The notes under the pieces were generated by a model. It was not told the origin of the DNA. It made no database searches and was given only the letters and a program-made list of their open reading frames with translations. Below are positions 7,389 through 17,040 of a DNA stretch of 64,000 nt, one piece after another; positions within the stretch are counted from its first letter, which is position 1; each line of letters starts with the position of its first letter. The stretch comes from Streptomyces profundus (GTDB lineage: Bacteria > Actinomycetota > Actinomycetes > Streptomycetales > Streptomycetaceae). The stretch spans positions 2,728,001 through 2,792,000 of the forward strand of contig NZ_CP082362.1 in the NCBI RefSeq assembly GCF_020740535.1, given 5' to 3'. The position numbers and the translations under genes are program-made.

Positions 7389-10085
7389 ATGCGTGCATTT
7401 CCCTTCTTCCGCCCCAGGCTGCCGCGCCGGCTGCGCGATCGGCTGTCGGGCTCGGTGCTGAGCGGGCGCAGTGTGGTCGGCCAGATGTTCATGATCCAGC
7501 TGGCCATCGTGCTGCTGCTGGCCGCCACCGCCGTGACCACGCTGATGTTCCAGTCCCGTCGGGAGAAGACGGACGGGGCCTTCGACCGCAGCGTCGCCGC
7601 CGCCGAGGCGTTCGCCAACGCGCCGGGGCTCGTCGAGGCGCTCGCGTCCGACGACCCCACGGCGGAGCTGCAACCGCATACCGAAGCGGCCAGAAAGGCA
7701 TCCGATCTCGACTTCATCGTGGTTCTGAACATGAAGGGAATCCGCTACACCCATCCAAAGAAGGACAGGATCGGCAAGGAGTTCATCGGCACGCTCGATC
7801 CGGTGCGGGAGGGCGAGGTCGTCACCGAGTCGGTGGAGGGCACCCTCGGTCCGCTGCACCAGGCGACCGTCCCGGTCCGGGACGACGACGGCGAGATCGT
7901 CGGGATGATCTGCGCCGGCGTCACCGTGCGGACCATCAACCTGCTGCTGTCGGACGAGCTGCCGATCGTGGTGGGCGCGGCGGCGGGCGCCGTGGGGCTG
8001 GTGACCGGCGGCACCGCGCTGGTCAGCCGGCGGCTGCTGCGCCAGACCCGGGGCCTCGGGCCGACCGAGATCACCCGCATGTACGAACATCATGACGCGG
8101 TGCTGCACGCGGTCCGTGAGGGCGTGCTGATCCTGGACGAACACCGTCGGCTCACCCTGGTCAACGAGGAGGCGGAGCGGCTGCTCGACCTGCCGACCGA
8201 CGCCGCGGGGCGGCCCGTCGAGGAGTTGGGCCTCGACCGCCGCACGGTGGCGCTGCTGGCCTCCGACCGGGAGGTCACCGACGAGGTCCATCTCTGGGCC
8301 GACCGGCTGATCACCGTCAACCACCGGCTGATCGACGAGGGCGGTGCCCGTCCTGGCACCGTCACCACGCTGCGGGACACCACCGAGATGCGCGCGCTCA
8401 ACGACCAGACCGAGGCCGCCCAGCGGCGGCTCTCGCTGCTCTACCGGGCGAGCGTCGCCATCGGCACCACGCTGGACGTGGGCCGCACCGCCGAGGAGCT
8501 GGCCGAGGTGGCGGTCCCCGAGTTCGCCGATCTGGTCACCGTCGACCTTTCGCACGCGGTGCTCCAGGGCGAGGAGGCGCGCGGCTCCGAGGGCCGGCTG
8601 CGGCGCGCCGCGATCGGCGGCAGCGCGGAGGGGCAGCCGCTGCACCCCGTCGGCACCGCGTTCCGGCTGGAGCCCGATACCCCGCAGGAGCGTGAACTCC
8701 TCTCCGGCCGGGCGGTGTTGACGGGTGATCTGGACGAGAGCGGCTGGTGGCGCGGGGACGACGAGGAGCATGGGCGGGTGGTGCTCGCCCACGGCCTGCA
8801 CTCGCTGGTCTCGGCGCCGCTGCTGGCCAGGGGCGTGGTGGCGGGCATCGCCCAGTTCTGGCGCGGCCGGGGCCGGGCGGACGCGTTCGACATGGACGAT
8901 CTGTCGCTGGCCGAGGAGCTGGCCGCGCGCACCGCCGTCGCCGTCGACAACGCGCGCCGCTACACCCGCGAGCACGACATGACGGAGGCGCTCCAGCGCA
9001 GCCTGCTGCCGACCGCGGTGCCCGACCAGTCGGCGGTGCGCGCCGACTACCGCTATCTGCCGGCACAGGCCGGGGTCGGCGGCGACTTCTTCGACGTGAT
9101 CCCGCTCTCCGGCGCCCGGGTGGCGCTGGTGGTCGGCGACGTGGTGGGGCACGGTCTGCACGCGGCCGTCACCATGGGCCTGCTGCGTACCGCGGTGCAC
9201 AACTTCGCGGCGCTCGATCTGATGGCGGAGGATCTGCTGGGCCGGCTCGACGAGTTGGCGGAGCGGACCGACCGCGACGAGAGCGGTGGCCTCGGCATCA
9301 CCGGGCCGATCACCGGCGCGACCTTCCTGATCGCCATCTACGACCCGGTCGACGGCCGCTGTGTGATGGGCAGGGCCGGGCATCTGCCGCCGGTGGTGGT
9401 CAGGCCCGACGGCTCGACGGAGTTCCCCGACCTGCCGGCGCATCCGCCGCTCGGGGTGAGCGTCATGCCGTTCGAGACGGTCACCCTGTGGCTGCCAGAG
9501 GGCAGCCGGCTGGCGCTCTACACGGACGGCCTGGTGGAGTCCAGGCACCGGGACATCGACGAGGGACTCGCGCTGCTCGCCGACGCCATGGCCGAGGCGC
9601 CGAGGGACCCGGGGGACGCCTGCGACGCGGTGCTGGCGGCGATGCTGCCGGAACGCCCGACGGACGATGTGGCGCTGCTGATCGCCCGCACCGCGCGGCT
9701 CGCCCCCGACCAGGTCGTCGACTGGGAGGTGCCGCTCTCCTACGCCTCGGTGCCGGCGGCGCGCGCCCGCGCCAGGGAGACCATGGCGGCCTGGGGCCTT
9801 GAGGAGTCCTCGCAGGTCACCGAGCTGATCGTCACCGAACTCGTCACCAACGCGATCCGGCACGGCTCGGGCCCGGTCAGGGTGCGGCTGCTGCGGGACC
9901 GCTCGTTGATCTGTGAGGTGTCCGACAACAGCGGCACCTCGCCGCAGATGCGGAACGCGTCGATGACCGACGAGTTCGGCCGGGGGCTCTTCGTCGTCTC
10001 CCAGTACGCCACCCGCTGGGGCACCCGGCACGCCAGGGGCGGCAAGGTGATCTGGGCGGAACAGCGGCTCCCCGGCCGGCGGTGA
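7389..10085 (+). CDS. Membrane SpoIIE-type PP2C phosphatase with DcuS/CitA-like sensor, PAS, GAF and ATPase domains
   Basis: 898 aa. Order: membrane helix ~30-54; extracytoplasmic sensor ~55-180 with the DcuS/CitA signature (IRYTHPKKDRIGKEF, GTLGPLHQATVPV, IVGMICAGV); membrane helix ~190-210; PAS ~230-345; GAF ~375-525; SpoIIE/PP2C domain ~530-767 with metal Asp motifs GGDFFDV, VVGDVVGHG and PTDDVALL; RsbW-like HATPase ~775-895 (TELVTNAIRHG). Such proteins control partner-switching sigma-factor networks: the phosphatase frees an anti-sigma antagonist and the ATPase domain may be kinase or anti-sigma. The sensor suggests a small external ligand such as a carboxylate; that is inference. Start ATG 7389 follows AAGTAAGG. 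The partner is not in the window. Confidence 0.88.
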   Translation: MRAFPFFRPRLPRRLRDRLSGSVLSGRSVVGQMFMIQLAIVLLLAATAVTTLMFQSRREKTDGAFDRSVAAAEAFANAPGLVEALASDDPTAELQPHTEAARKASDLDFIVVLNMKGIRYTHPKKDRIGKEFIGTLDPVREGEVVTESVEGTLGPLHQATVPVRDDDGEIVGMICAGVTVRTINLLLSDELPIVVGAAAGAVGLVTGGTALVSRRLLRQTRGLGPTEITRMYEHHDAVLHAVREGVLILDEHRRLTLVNEEAERLLDLPTDAAGRPVEELGLDRRTVALLASDREVTDEVHLWADRLITVNHRLIDEGGARPGTVTTLRDTTEMRALNDQTEAAQRRLSLLYRASVAIGTTLDVGRTAEELAEVAVPEFADLVTVDLSHAVLQGEEARGSEGRLRRAAIGGSAEGQPLHPVGTAFRLEPDTPQERELLSGRAVLTGDLDESGWWRGDDEEHGRVVLAHGLHSLVSAPLLARGVVAGIAQFWRGRGRADAFDMDDLSLAEELAARTAVAVDNARRYTREHDMTEALQRSLLPTAVPDQSAVRADYRYLPAQAGVGGDFFDVIPLSGARVALVVGDVVGHGLHAAVTMGLLRTAVHNFAALDLMAEDLLGRLDELAERTDRDESGGLGITGPITGATFLIAIYDPVDGRCVMGRAGHLPPVVVRPDGSTEFPDLPAHPPLGVSVMPFETVTLWLPEGSRLALYTDGLVESRHRDIDEGLALLADAMAEAPRDPGDACDAVLAAMLPERPTDDVALLIARTARLAPDQVVDWEVPLSYASVPAARARARETMAAWGLEESSQVTELIVTELVTNAIRHGSGPVRVRLLRDRSLICEVSDNSGTSPQMRNASMTDEFGRGLFVVSQYATRWGTRHARGGKVIWAEQRLPGRR

Positions 10086-10104
10086 CCGTGCGCCACGGCC
10101 GAGG

Positions 10105-10656
10105 TCAGCGCTGCTCCTCGCCCTCGGACGGGCGGGTGAGCCGGTGGAACGCGTCGAGGTTGCGGGTCGACTCGCCCCGCGACACCCGCCACTCGTACTC
10201 GCGCCTGATGGCGCCGGCGAAGCCCAGCTCAAGCAGCGTGTTGAACGGGCCGTCGGCGTTCTCCAGCACGACACCGAGCAGCCGGTCGATCTCGTCCGCC
10301 GTGACCACCGCCAGCGGCAGCCGGCCCGTGAGATAGACGTCCCCGAGGCGGTCGACGGCGTAGGCCACGCCGTAGAGGCGGGTGTTGCGTTCCAGCAGCC
10401 AGCGGTGCACCTCGGCGTGGTTCTCGTCGGGGCGCCGGATCACGAACGCGTTGACGGAGAGCGCGTGCCGCCCGACGACCAGGGAGCAGGTGGTGGAGAG
10501 CTTGCGGCTGCCCGGCAGCGACACCACGTAGTGCCCGGGTCCTGGCGACTCCCACTCGGCGCCCGAGTCACGCAGCGCGGCCTCAAGAATCTCGGTGGCC
10601 TCGGTGAACGGGGCGTCGGCGGGCGTCGGCCCGGCGGGGTCAGCGGAGTCAGCCAT
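10105..10656 (-). CDS. YbjN-domain protein
   Basis: 183 aa. Matches the YbjN family (fold of type III secretion chaperones), a small cytosolic protein of unclear role. Seen: [19 protein letters not shown], the core strand [26 protein letters not shown], and [11 protein letters not shown]. Its ATG at 10656 lies within the end of mshA (8-base overlap), so translation is coupled; the pairing with mshA is usual in actinomycetes. Upstream in-frame ATG at 10710 is inside mshA and rejected. Only 19 bases separate its end from the convergent phosphatase gene. Confidence 0.8.
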   Translation of the reverse strand: MADSADPAGPTPADAPFTEATEILEAALRDSGAEWESPGPGHYVVSLPGSRKLSTTCSLVVGRHALSVNAFVIRRPDENHAEVHRWLLERNTRLYGVAYAVDRLGDVYLTGRLPLAVVTADEIDRLLGVVLENADGPFNTLLELGFAGAIRREYEWRVSRGESTRNLDAFHRLTRPSEGEEQR

Positions 10657-11932
10657 GGGCCGATCGTAGGCCCGAGCGGGCGAAGCGGCGCTCGTCAACG
10701 GCCCGCTCATACACCCGCGACGTGCTGCCCGCCGTCGCCGCCCAGCCGAACCGCTCCGCGTGCCGCTCCGCCGCTGCGCCGAGCGAGTCGGTGAGCGCCG
10801 GCCGCTCGCAGAAGCGGCGCAACGCGACGGCGTAGGCGGCCGGATCGTGCCCGTCGATCAGGAACCCCGTCTCCCCGTCCCGCACCACCAGCGGCAGCCC
10901 GCCGACGGAGGCCGCGACCACCGGGGTGCCACACGCCTGGGCCTCCACCGCCACCAGGCCGAACGACTCGCTGTACGAGGGCATCACCAGCACGCTCGCC
11001 GCGCGGTACCAGTCGGCGAGCCGCTCCTGCGCCAGCGGCGGCCGGAACCACACCAGATCGGCGATGCCGAGCCGGGCGGCGAGCTTCTGTAGCCGCTCCG
11101 GCCTGGCCAGGCCCGAACCGCTGGGCCCGCCGACCACCGGCACCACCAGCCGGCCGCGCAACGACGGGTCGGCGTCCAGCAGTTCACGGACCGCCTGGAG
11201 CAGGATGTCGGGCCCCTTCAGCGGCTGGATCCGGCCGGCGAAGAGCAGCACCACGGCTTCCTCCGGCAGCCCCAGCCGCCGGCGGGCGGCCGGCCGGCCG
11301 TCGCCGCGCCGGAACACGTCGAGGTTGACCCCGGGATGCGCCACGGCCGTGCGCTCGGGATCGGCGTCGTAGTGGCGCACGAGATCGCCGGCCTCCGCCT
11401 CGGTGTTGGCGATCAGCCAGTCGGCGGCCCGCACGATCTGCGCCTCGCCGATCTCCCGCGCGAGCGGCTCGGGGGCGTCGCCGGTGGCCAGCGCGGCGTT
11501 CTTCACCCGCGCCATGGTGTGCATCGCGTGCACCAGCGGCACCCCCCACCGCTCGGCCGCCAGCCAGCCGACGTGCCCGGACAGCCAGTAGTGCGAGTGC
11601 ACCACGTCGAAGTAGCCGGGGGCCCTGGCCGCCCAGACCTGGGTCACGCCATGGGTGAACGCGCACAGCTGCGCGGGCAGCTCCTCCTTGCTCAGCCCCT
11701 CGTAGGGACCCGCGTCGATATGCCGCACCCACACGCCGGGCGCCAGCTCCACACACGGGTCGAGACCGCCGGTGGTCGCCCGGGTGAAGATCTCCACCTC
11801 GGTACCCAACTGGGCCAGTTGCTTCGCCAACTCCACGATGTACACGTTCATCCCACCCGCGTCGCCGGTACCCGGCTGGTGCAGCGGCGAGGTGTGCACA
11901 CTGAGCATCGCTACCCGGCGGATGTGCGGCAC
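10649..11932 (-). CDS. mshA: D-inositol-3-phosphate glycosyltransferase (mycothiol step 1)
   Basis: 427 aa, full length. Joins N-acetylglucosamine from UDP-GlcNAc to inositol 3-phosphate, starting mycothiol synthesis. GT-B fold: the N-terminal half carries [19 protein letters not shown], the acceptor and nucleotide loop typical of MshA. The C-terminal GT4 domain has [17 protein letters not shown] and the EX7E nucleotide-sugar motif in [23 protein letters not shown] start with GAGGAG upstream. Works with mshD elsewhere in the window (20117-21013); mshB and mshC are not here. Confidence 0.95.
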   Translation of the reverse strand: MPHIRRVAMLSVHTSPLHQPGTGDAGGMNVYIVELAKQLAQLGTEVEIFTRATTGGLDPCVELAPGVWVRHIDAGPYEGLSKEELPAQLCAFTHGVTQVWAARAPGYFDVVHSHYWLSGHVGWLAAERWGVPLVHAMHTMARVKNAALATGDAPEPLAREIGEAQIVRAADWLIANTEAEAGDLVRHYDADPERTAVAHPGVNLDVFRRGDGRPAARRRLGLPEEAVVLLFAGRIQPLKGPDILLQAVRELLDADPSLRGRLVVPVVGGPSGSGLARPERLQKLAARLGIADLVWFRPPLAQERLADWYRAASVLVMPSYSESFGLVAVEAQACGTPVVAASVGGLPLVVRDGETGFLIDGHDPAAYAVALRRFCERPALTDSLGAAAERHAERFGWAATAGSTSRVYERAVDERRFARSGLRSAHG

Positions 11933-12026
11933 AACGTCTCCTCAACGGCGAGCGGGGCGGGCTACCGCGATTACAACCATCCGACGCCCCGCCCTGTTCC
12001 CGCCGGGAGGCGTTACGCTCCGGCGC

Positions 12027-12809
12027 ATGGTGGAGGGGTTTGTGACCAGGGGGACGACCAACCCCAACCGGCTGCGGCGGATGGACCGCTGGATCGCCGC
12101 CGTGCAGGGACCGGCGCTGCGGCGGGCGCCGGGCGGCCCGGGGCCGCTCGCCGTCGACCTCGGCTACGGCGCGGCGCCCTGGACGGCCGTCGAACTGCTG
12201 CACCGACTGCGCCGGGTGCGGTCCGACATTCGGGTGACGGGCGTGGAGATCGACCAGGACCGGGTGACGGCGGCCCAGCGGTGGGCCGAGCCCGGCCTCG
12301 ACTTCGTCAGGGGCGGCTTCGAGCTGCCGCTGCCGGGCGGCGAACGCCCGCTGCTGATCCGCGCGGCGAACGTGCTCCGCCAGTACGACGAGGAACAGGT
12401 GCCGGCCGTCTGGGCGCGCCTCCGGGGCCGGCTGGCCCCCGACGGCCTGCTGGTCGAGGGCACCTGCGACGAGATCGGCCGGCGCCAGGTGTGGGTGGCG
12501 CTGGGGCCCGAGGGCCCCCGCACCGTGACGTTCGCCGCGCGGCTCGGCTCCCTGCGCACACCGTCCGACCTGGCCGAACGCCTGCCCAAGGCGCTGATCC
12601 ACCACAACGTTCCCGGCCAGCCGGTGCACGCTTTCCTGCGCGACTTCGACCACGCGTGGGCAGCCGCCGCGCCGTACGCTCCGCTGGGCGCGCGCCAACG
12701 ATGGCTGCACGCCGTCCACGCCCTCACCACGGACTGGCCCGTCACCGACACCCCGCACCGCTGGCGCCAGGGCGAAATCACCCTCCCCTGGCCCACCCTC
12801 GCCCCCTGA
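12027..12809 (+). CDS. Class I SAM-dependent methyltransferase-like protein
   Basis: 260 aa. Motif I appears as AVDLGYGAAPWT (residues ~39-50), followed by an acidic residue in VTGVEIDQDRV (motif II) and an LIRAANVLRQY segment. The rest is a family found beside mshA in streptomycetes; the substrate is unknown. The ATG follows TACGCT (-10) by seven bases, giving a leaderless mRNA. Divergent from mshA. An open frame extends 255 bases upstream, antisense to mshA, and is rejected as a start. Confidence 0.75.
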   Translation: MVEGFVTRGTTNPNRLRRMDRWIAAVQGPALRRAPGGPGPLAVDLGYGAAPWTAVELLHRLRRVRSDIRVTGVEIDQDRVTAAQRWAEPGLDFVRGGFELPLPGGERPLLIRAANVLRQYDEEQVPAVWARLRGRLAPDGLLVEGTCDEIGRRQVWVALGPEGPRTVTFAARLGSLRTPSDLAERLPKALIHHNVPGQPVHAFLRDFDHAWAAAAPYAPLGARQRWLHAVHALTTDWPVTDTPHRWRQGEITLPWPTLAP

Positions 12810-13133
12810 CCACACACCAGACCCCACCCCGGCCACGGAAGCGGCTTTCGGCCGGGCGAAAGCCGGTGGCCCGAACCTGGCCCACATGCCTGCCGCCAGG
12901 CGGCAACCGCGCGCCAGCGCCTCCCGCGACAGCCGACCGGGAGCAGACGCCGGCCCGGCCGCGGGCCGATCGCTCCCGCCGGCAGACGGCAGCCGCGCCG
13001 CAAAACCCAGCCGCAGGCCGACGCCGGCCCGCCGGGTGGCCCGGACCTGGCCCGTATGCCCGCCGCCAGGCGGCAGGCGGCAACCGCGCGCCAGCGCGTA
13101 CCGCGACAGCCGGCCGCAGGCCGACGCGGGGGG
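12810..13133. repeat. Repeat island 1: imperfect direct repeat of ~80 bases
   Basis: No gene. Copies at about 12865-12945 and 13035-13120 share GGTGGCCC(G/A)ACCTGGCCC followed by CGCCAGGCGGCA and CGCGCGCCAGCGC units. The short units are palindromes such as GCCGCCAGGCGGC and GCGCGCCAGCGC. Resembles the larger islands at 18431-20116 and 45248-46695 in style. Confidence 0.8.
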
Positions 13134-13571
13134 TCAGGGCCTGGGCAGCAGGGTGGTCGCCTGGGTGAGGAGGGCGCGGTCCTGGGGGTGGGTGAGGTGG
13201 GGGGCGGCGTCGGGGGTGGGGAGCCAGCGGAGGGCGTCCACCTCGTCGTTGGGGGTGAACGTTCCCCCCGTGGCCCGCGCCAGCCAGTAGCTGACCTGTT
13301 TGAACCCCTCGGGCACCACATACCGCTGGCTGGCCAGCGGAGCGCCCAGCTCGCAGCGCATCCCCGTCTCCTCGAACACCTCGCGGCGGGCCGCCGCCGC
13401 CGCGCTCTCGCCGGCGTCGAGCTTGCCCTTGGGATGGGACCAGTCGTCGTACTTCGGCCGGTGTATCAGCGCGACCTCGACGCCGCCAGCGGGGCCCTCG
13501 CGCCAGAGGACGCACCCCGCCGCCAGGATCACCGAAGCCCCCGTCGCGCCCCCGTCAACTCGACGTGCCAC
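13134..13571 (-). CDS. Nudix hydrolase (MutT-like) next to ppk
   Basis: 145 aa. Complete Nudix box, GKLDAGE(x5)[10 protein letters not shown], around residues 49-71, the metal-binding helix that hydrolyses nucleoside diphosphate-X bonds. Similar to the N-terminal half of mycobacterial MutT1 but without its histidine phosphatase domain. Overlaps the end of ppk by 17 bases and so is co-translated with it. Substrate could be oxidised dGTP or diadenosine polyphosphates; not decidable from sequence. Confidence 0.88.
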   Translation of the reverse strand: MARRVDGGATGASVILAAGCVLWREGPAGGVEVALIHRPKYDDWSHPKGKLDAGESAAAAARREVFEETGMRCELGAPLASQRYVVPEGFKQVSYWLARATGGTFTPNDEVDALRWLPTPDAAPHLTHPQDRALLTQATTLLPRP

Positions 13572-15837
13572 GCCGCTTCCTCCGTGCCTCGATGAGCATT
13601 TCCTGAACGCGCCGCAGTGGTTGGCCGTCCTCGTCGGTGGCGTGTCGCCGCCAGTGGCCTTCCGAGTCGAGATGCCAGGACTCGGTGGTGTCGGAGGTGC
13701 CGGCGGCCAGCAGCCGGGTGAGGGTGGAACGGTGGGCCGGGTCGGTGACGCGGACCAGCACCTCGATCCGGCGGTCCAGGTTGCGGTGCATCAGGTCGGC
13801 GCTGCCGAGCCACACCTCCGCCTCGCCGCCGGCGGCGAACGCGTAGACCCGGGAGTGTTCCAGGAAGCGGCCCAGCACGCTGCGCACCCTGACGTTCTCG
13901 GAGAGGCCGGGCACCCCGGGGCGGAGCGCGCAGATGCCGCGCACCCAGATGTCGACGGGGACGCCGGCCTGCGAGGCGCGGTAGAGCGCGTCGATCACCG
14001 CCTCGTCCACGATCGAGTTGGACTTGAACCTGACCCACGCCGGCCGGCCGGCCCGGTGGTGCTCGATCTCGCGGCCGATCCGGGAGACCAGCCCCTCGCG
14101 GAGCGAGCGCGGCGCGACCAGCAGCCGGCGGTAGTGCTCCCTGCGGGAGTAGCCGGAGAGCCGGTTGAAGAGGTCGGAGAGATCGGCGCCGACGTCCGGG
14201 TCGGCCGTGAGCAGGCCGAGGTCCTCGTAGACCCTGGCGGTCTTGGGGTGGTAGTTGCCGGTGCCGACATGGGCGTAGCGGCGCAGGTCCTCGCCCTCCT
14301 GGCGGACGACGAGGGAGAGCTTGCAGTGCGTCTTGAGGCCGACCAGGCCGTAGACCACATGACAGCCGGACTCCTCCAGCTTGCGCGCCCACTTGATGTT
14401 GGCGTGCTCGTCGAAGCGGGCCTTGATCTCGACCAGGACCAGCACCTGCTTGCCGGACTCGGCCGCGTCGATCAGCGCGTCGACGATGGGCGAGTCACCC
14501 GACGTCCGGTACAGCGTCTGCTTGATCGCCAGCACGTCGGGGTCGGCCGCCGCCTGTTCGAGGAACGCCTGCACGGAGGTGGAGAACGAGTCGTAGGGGT
14601 GGTGCAGCAGCACGTCACGGGTGCGCAGCGCGGCGAATATGTCGGGCGCCGAGGCGGACTCGACCTCGGCCAGGTCGCGGTGGGTGCCGGCGACGAACTT
14701 GGGGTACTTCAGCTCGGGGCGGTCGATCCCGGCGATGGAGTGCAGCCCCGTCAGGTCCAGCGGCCCGGGGACGGCGATGACCTCCTCGCGGCGGATCTTC
14801 AGCTCGCGGACCAGGAGGTCGAGCACCTCGGAGTCGATGGACTCCTCCACCTCAAGACGGACGGGCGGGCCGAAGCGGCGGCGCAGCAGTTCCTTCTCCA
14901 GCGCCTGGATGAGGTTCTCGGTGTCGTCCTCCTCCACCTCCAGGTCCTCGTTGCGGGTGACCCGGAAGACATGGTGGGCGAGGACCACCATGCCTGGAAA
15001 CAGTTCCTCCAGGTGGGCCGCGATCACATCCTCGACAGGCACGAAGCGCCGGGGGGAGACCTCAAGGAAGCGGGAGAGCAGCGGCGGCACCTTCACCCTG
15101 GCGAAGTGCCGGTGGCCGGTGGCCGGGTTGCGGACGACCACGGCGAGGTTGAGGGAGAGCCCGGATATGTAGGGGAACGGGTGCGCCGGGTCGACGGCCA
15201 GCGGGGTGAGGACGGGGAATATCCGCTTGCGGAACAGCGAGAAGAGCGTGGTCTGTTCGTGTTCGGCGAGGTCGGGCCAGCGCAGCAGGTGGATGCCCTG
15301 CTCGGCCAGGAGCGGGTTGACCTCCCGCTGGTAGCAGGTGGCCTGCCGGGCGAGCTGCTCCCTGGCGACGGACCAGATGTCCTCCAGCACCTCGCCCGGC
15401 GGGCGGCCGGTCAGCGAGCGGGTGGCGACGCCGGTGGCGATCCGCCGTTTGAGGCCGGCGACCCGCACCATGAAGAACTCGTCGAGGTTGCTGGCGAAGA
15501 TGCTCAGAAAGTTGGCCCGTTCGAGCAGCGGGGTGGCCGGGTCCTCGGCCAGCTCCAGGACCCGCTCGTTGAACGCCAGCCAGCTGCGCTCCCGATCGAG
15601 GAAACGATCCTCTGGGAGGGGCGGGAAAGCGGTGTCCTGGGCGGCGGCGTCGCCCCCCGGCGCGATCTCGGCGTCGAGCGCCGCCAACATCGCCCGGTCC
15701 CCCATCTGACCGTCGCCCAACGCCGTGTCGCCCGGCGCGCGATCGCTCGGCGCGCGATCGCTCGGCGCGCCGATCGGGTCGGGGGCTCGTTCCTCGGCGT
15801 CCACTCGGGCCGACTGACCGTTACGCGCTGGGCTCAT
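13555..15837 (-). CDS. ppk: Polyphosphate kinase PPK1
   Basis: 760 aa from the ATG at 15837. Makes polyphosphate reversibly from ATP. N domain begins [21 protein letters not shown]; catalytic histidine motifs [18 protein letters not shown] and [12 protein letters not shown]; Mg/ATP residues in [15 protein letters not shown]. The first 50 residues are a low-complexity [14 protein letters not shown] stretch coded by small DNA repeats. The start is chosen because GGGAGA precedes it by eight bases, a PHO-box-like element lies at 15856-15888, and PPK1 homology begins only later. The frame remains open for 81 codons further upstream (see HTH entry). Confidence 0.94.
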   Translation of the reverse strand: MSPARNGQSARVDAEERAPDPIGAPSDRAPSDRAPGDTALGDGQMGDRAMLAALDAEIAPGGDAAAQDTAFPPLPEDRFLDRERSWLAFNERVLELAEDPATPLLERANFLSIFASNLDEFFMVRVAGLKRRIATGVATRSLTGRPPGEVLEDIWSVAREQLARQATCYQREVNPLLAEQGIHLLRWPDLAEHEQTTLFSLFRKRIFPVLTPLAVDPAHPFPYISGLSLNLAVVVRNPATGHRHFARVKVPPLLSRFLEVSPRRFVPVEDVIAAHLEELFPGMVVLAHHVFRVTRNEDLEVEEDDTENLIQALEKELLRRRFGPPVRLEVEESIDSEVLDLLVRELKIRREEVIAVPGPLDLTGLHSIAGIDRPELKYPKFVAGTHRDLAEVESASAPDIFAALRTRDVLLHHPYDSFSTSVQAFLEQAAADPDVLAIKQTLYRTSGDSPIVDALIDAAESGKQVLVLVEIKARFDEHANIKWARKLEESGCHVVYGLVGLKTHCKLSLVVRQEGEDLRRYAHVGTGNYHPKTARVYEDLGLLTADPDVGADLSDLFNRLSGYSRREHYRRLLVAPRSLREGLVSRIGREIEHHRAGRPAWVRFKSNSIVDEAVIDALYRASQAGVPVDIWVRGICALRPGVPGLSENVRVRSVLGRFLEHSRVYAFAAGGEAEVWLGSADLMHRNLDRRIEVLVRVTDPAHRSTLTRLLAAGTSDTTESWHLDSEGHWRRHATDEDGQPLRRVQEMLIEARRKRRGTSS

Positions 15838-16080
15838 GCCACCATTCTCCCGCCATCCGGGCGAACGGGACACAACGCGTGGGTGACGAGTGGGGGTGGC
15901 GGTGGGGGTGACGCGCGGATCCTCGCGGTAGTGGGCGGCCCAGCGCTTGACGGTGCGCGGCGAGACGCCGTACTCGGCCGCCGCACGACGCATCGACCAC
16001 CCGTTTCGCAGCACGGCGCGCGCGAGGCGCAGCCGTTCCTCCTCCGAGAGGTACCGTTCGCGCCGGTCACCACCACTCAT
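15838..16080 (-). other. Helix-turn-helix reading frame running in frame into ppk
   Basis: From an ATG at 16080 the frame reads [19 protein letters not shown], then a plausible homeodomain-like HTH ([21 protein letters not shown], shortened here to its core [20 protein letters not shown]) followed by a disordered Thr/Pro/Arg stretch, with no stop before the ppk ATG. It resembles the leucine-zipper/HTH domain at the N-terminus of IS481-type transposases. Either a remnant of a separate gene whose stop was lost, or a real N-terminal extension of PPK. No good ribosome binding site precedes 16080. Confidence 0.45.
15856..15888 (-). promoter_or_regulatory. Degenerate PHO box upstream of ppk
   Basis: Minus strand: CGTCACCCACG (15888-15878), CGTTGTGTCCC, GTTCGCCCGGA (15866-15856). 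As at phoU, units 1 and 3 resemble GTTCACCC and lie 22 bases apart. PhoP control of ppk is documented in S. lividans. The site ends 18 bases from the chosen ATG. Confidence 0.45.
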
Positions 16081-16145
16081 GTCTCGGAATGTACCCCGCA
16101 ACTCCTGAACGCCCCACCCGCGGCGGTCCGGAACCGCGCGCGGGG

Positions 16146-16883
16146 TCAGCCCCGGCGCGCCAGCCAGTCGGAGTAACGGGTGGGCGCGAGTTGGGCGTTG
16201 GTGTTGGTGAGGACATCGCCCTGGACGGCGCCGAACATTCCGGCGGCGGGATCGGTGACGACGGTGCGGCCGTCGGACGCGTGCGCCAGGGTGATCCGCC
16301 CCAGCTCGTCCAGCGGGAAGACCTCGGGCCCCGCGACATGCCGCACGCCGTTCAACGGCGCCCCGGCGGCGACGTCGGCCACCGACTGGGCCACGTCCCC
16401 GGCGGCGATCGGCTGGATCGGCGTGGCGGGCAGCCGGACGGTGTCGTCGTCGGCGGTCCAGGACAGCACCGCGTCGACGAACTCCATGAACTGCGTCGCC
16501 CGGACGATCGAGTAGGGGATACCCCCGGCCTCAAGATCCTCCTCCTGGAGCGTCTTGGCCCGGTAGTAGTCCAGCTCGGGCACCTGGTCGACGCCGACGA
16601 TGGAGAGGATGACGAAGTGCCCGACGCCGGCCTTGCGCGCCGCCTCCAGCAACTGCTCCATCGAGGTCCGGAAGAACGCGGGGGAGGCCGCGTCGAAGGT
16701 CGGCGAGTTCGTCAGGTTGACGACGACATCGGCGCCGGCGACCGCGGCGTCAAGACCCGCGCCGCTGATGACGTCGGCGCCGGTGGACTGCGAGTGCGGC
16801 ACCGCCTCGTGCCCGGCGCTGTTCAGGATCTCGACGACCTGCGACCCGATCAGACCGGTACCGCCGATGACTGCGATCTTCAT
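16146..16883 (-). CDS. NmrA-like NAD(P)-binding oxidoreductase or sensor, divergent from rsrR
   Basis: 245 aa. Rossmann start [17 protein letters not shown], then [10 protein letters not shown] and a [11 protein letters not shown] segment typical of atypical SDR/NmrA proteins. It probably binds NADP(H) and may reduce a quinone or flavin substrate or act as a redox-dependent sensor. In S. venezuelae the gene divergent from rsrR is also NmrA-like and is the main RsrR target. GAAGGG precedes the ATG; the operator pair at 16952-17003 lies between it and rsrR. Confidence 0.85.
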   Translation of the reverse strand: MKIAVIGGTGLIGSQVVEILNSAGHEAVPHSQSTGADVISGAGLDAAVAGADVVVNLTNSPTFDAASPAFFRTSMEQLLEAARKAGVGHFVILSIVGVDQVPELDYYRAKTLQEEDLEAGGIPYSIVRATQFMEFVDAVLSWTADDDTVRLPATPIQPIAAGDVAQSVADVAAGAPLNGVRHVAGPEVFPLDELGRITLAHASDGRTVVTDPAAGMFGAVQGDVLTNTNAQLAPTRYSDWLARRG

Positions 16884-16951
16884 GGCATGCCCTTCGGAGT
16901 GGAATGTGCCCCTATAGGGCAATATGCCCCAGCGGCGACACCGCGCCCGTC

Positions 16952-17003
16952 AACTCGGACACGTTTCGTCCGAGACGATACTCGGACACCAACTGTCCGA
17001 GTA
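16952..17003. promoter_or_regulatory. RsrR operators: one 11-3-11 palindrome and one weaker palindrome
   Basis: TACTCGGACAC-CAA-CTGTCCGAGTA (16979-17003) is an 11-3-11 inverted repeat with one mismatch. A second CTCGGAC / GTCCGAG pair (16954-16974) has a seven-base spacer. The second site overlaps TTGACG, a candidate -35 of the oxidoreductase gene on the minus strand. Confidence 0.8.
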
Positions 17004-17040
17004 CCCCGCCGGTGGTCAACCGCCTGGTTAGAGTGACCGG

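Noticed and set aside
7293..10274. A 993-codon minus-strand frame opposite the SpoIIE-type phosphatase
   Set aside because: It is the mirror of a real gene, rich in His/Gln/Arg/Gly as expected from a high-GC antisense frame, with no family motif.
15838..16080. IS481-type transposase
   Set aside because: Only the HTH part is present. There is no DDE domain, terminal inverted repeat or target duplication.
13300..16176. A 958-codon plus-strand frame opposite ppk
   Set aside because: Antisense shadow of ppk and the Nudix gene; no motif and the composition is artificial.
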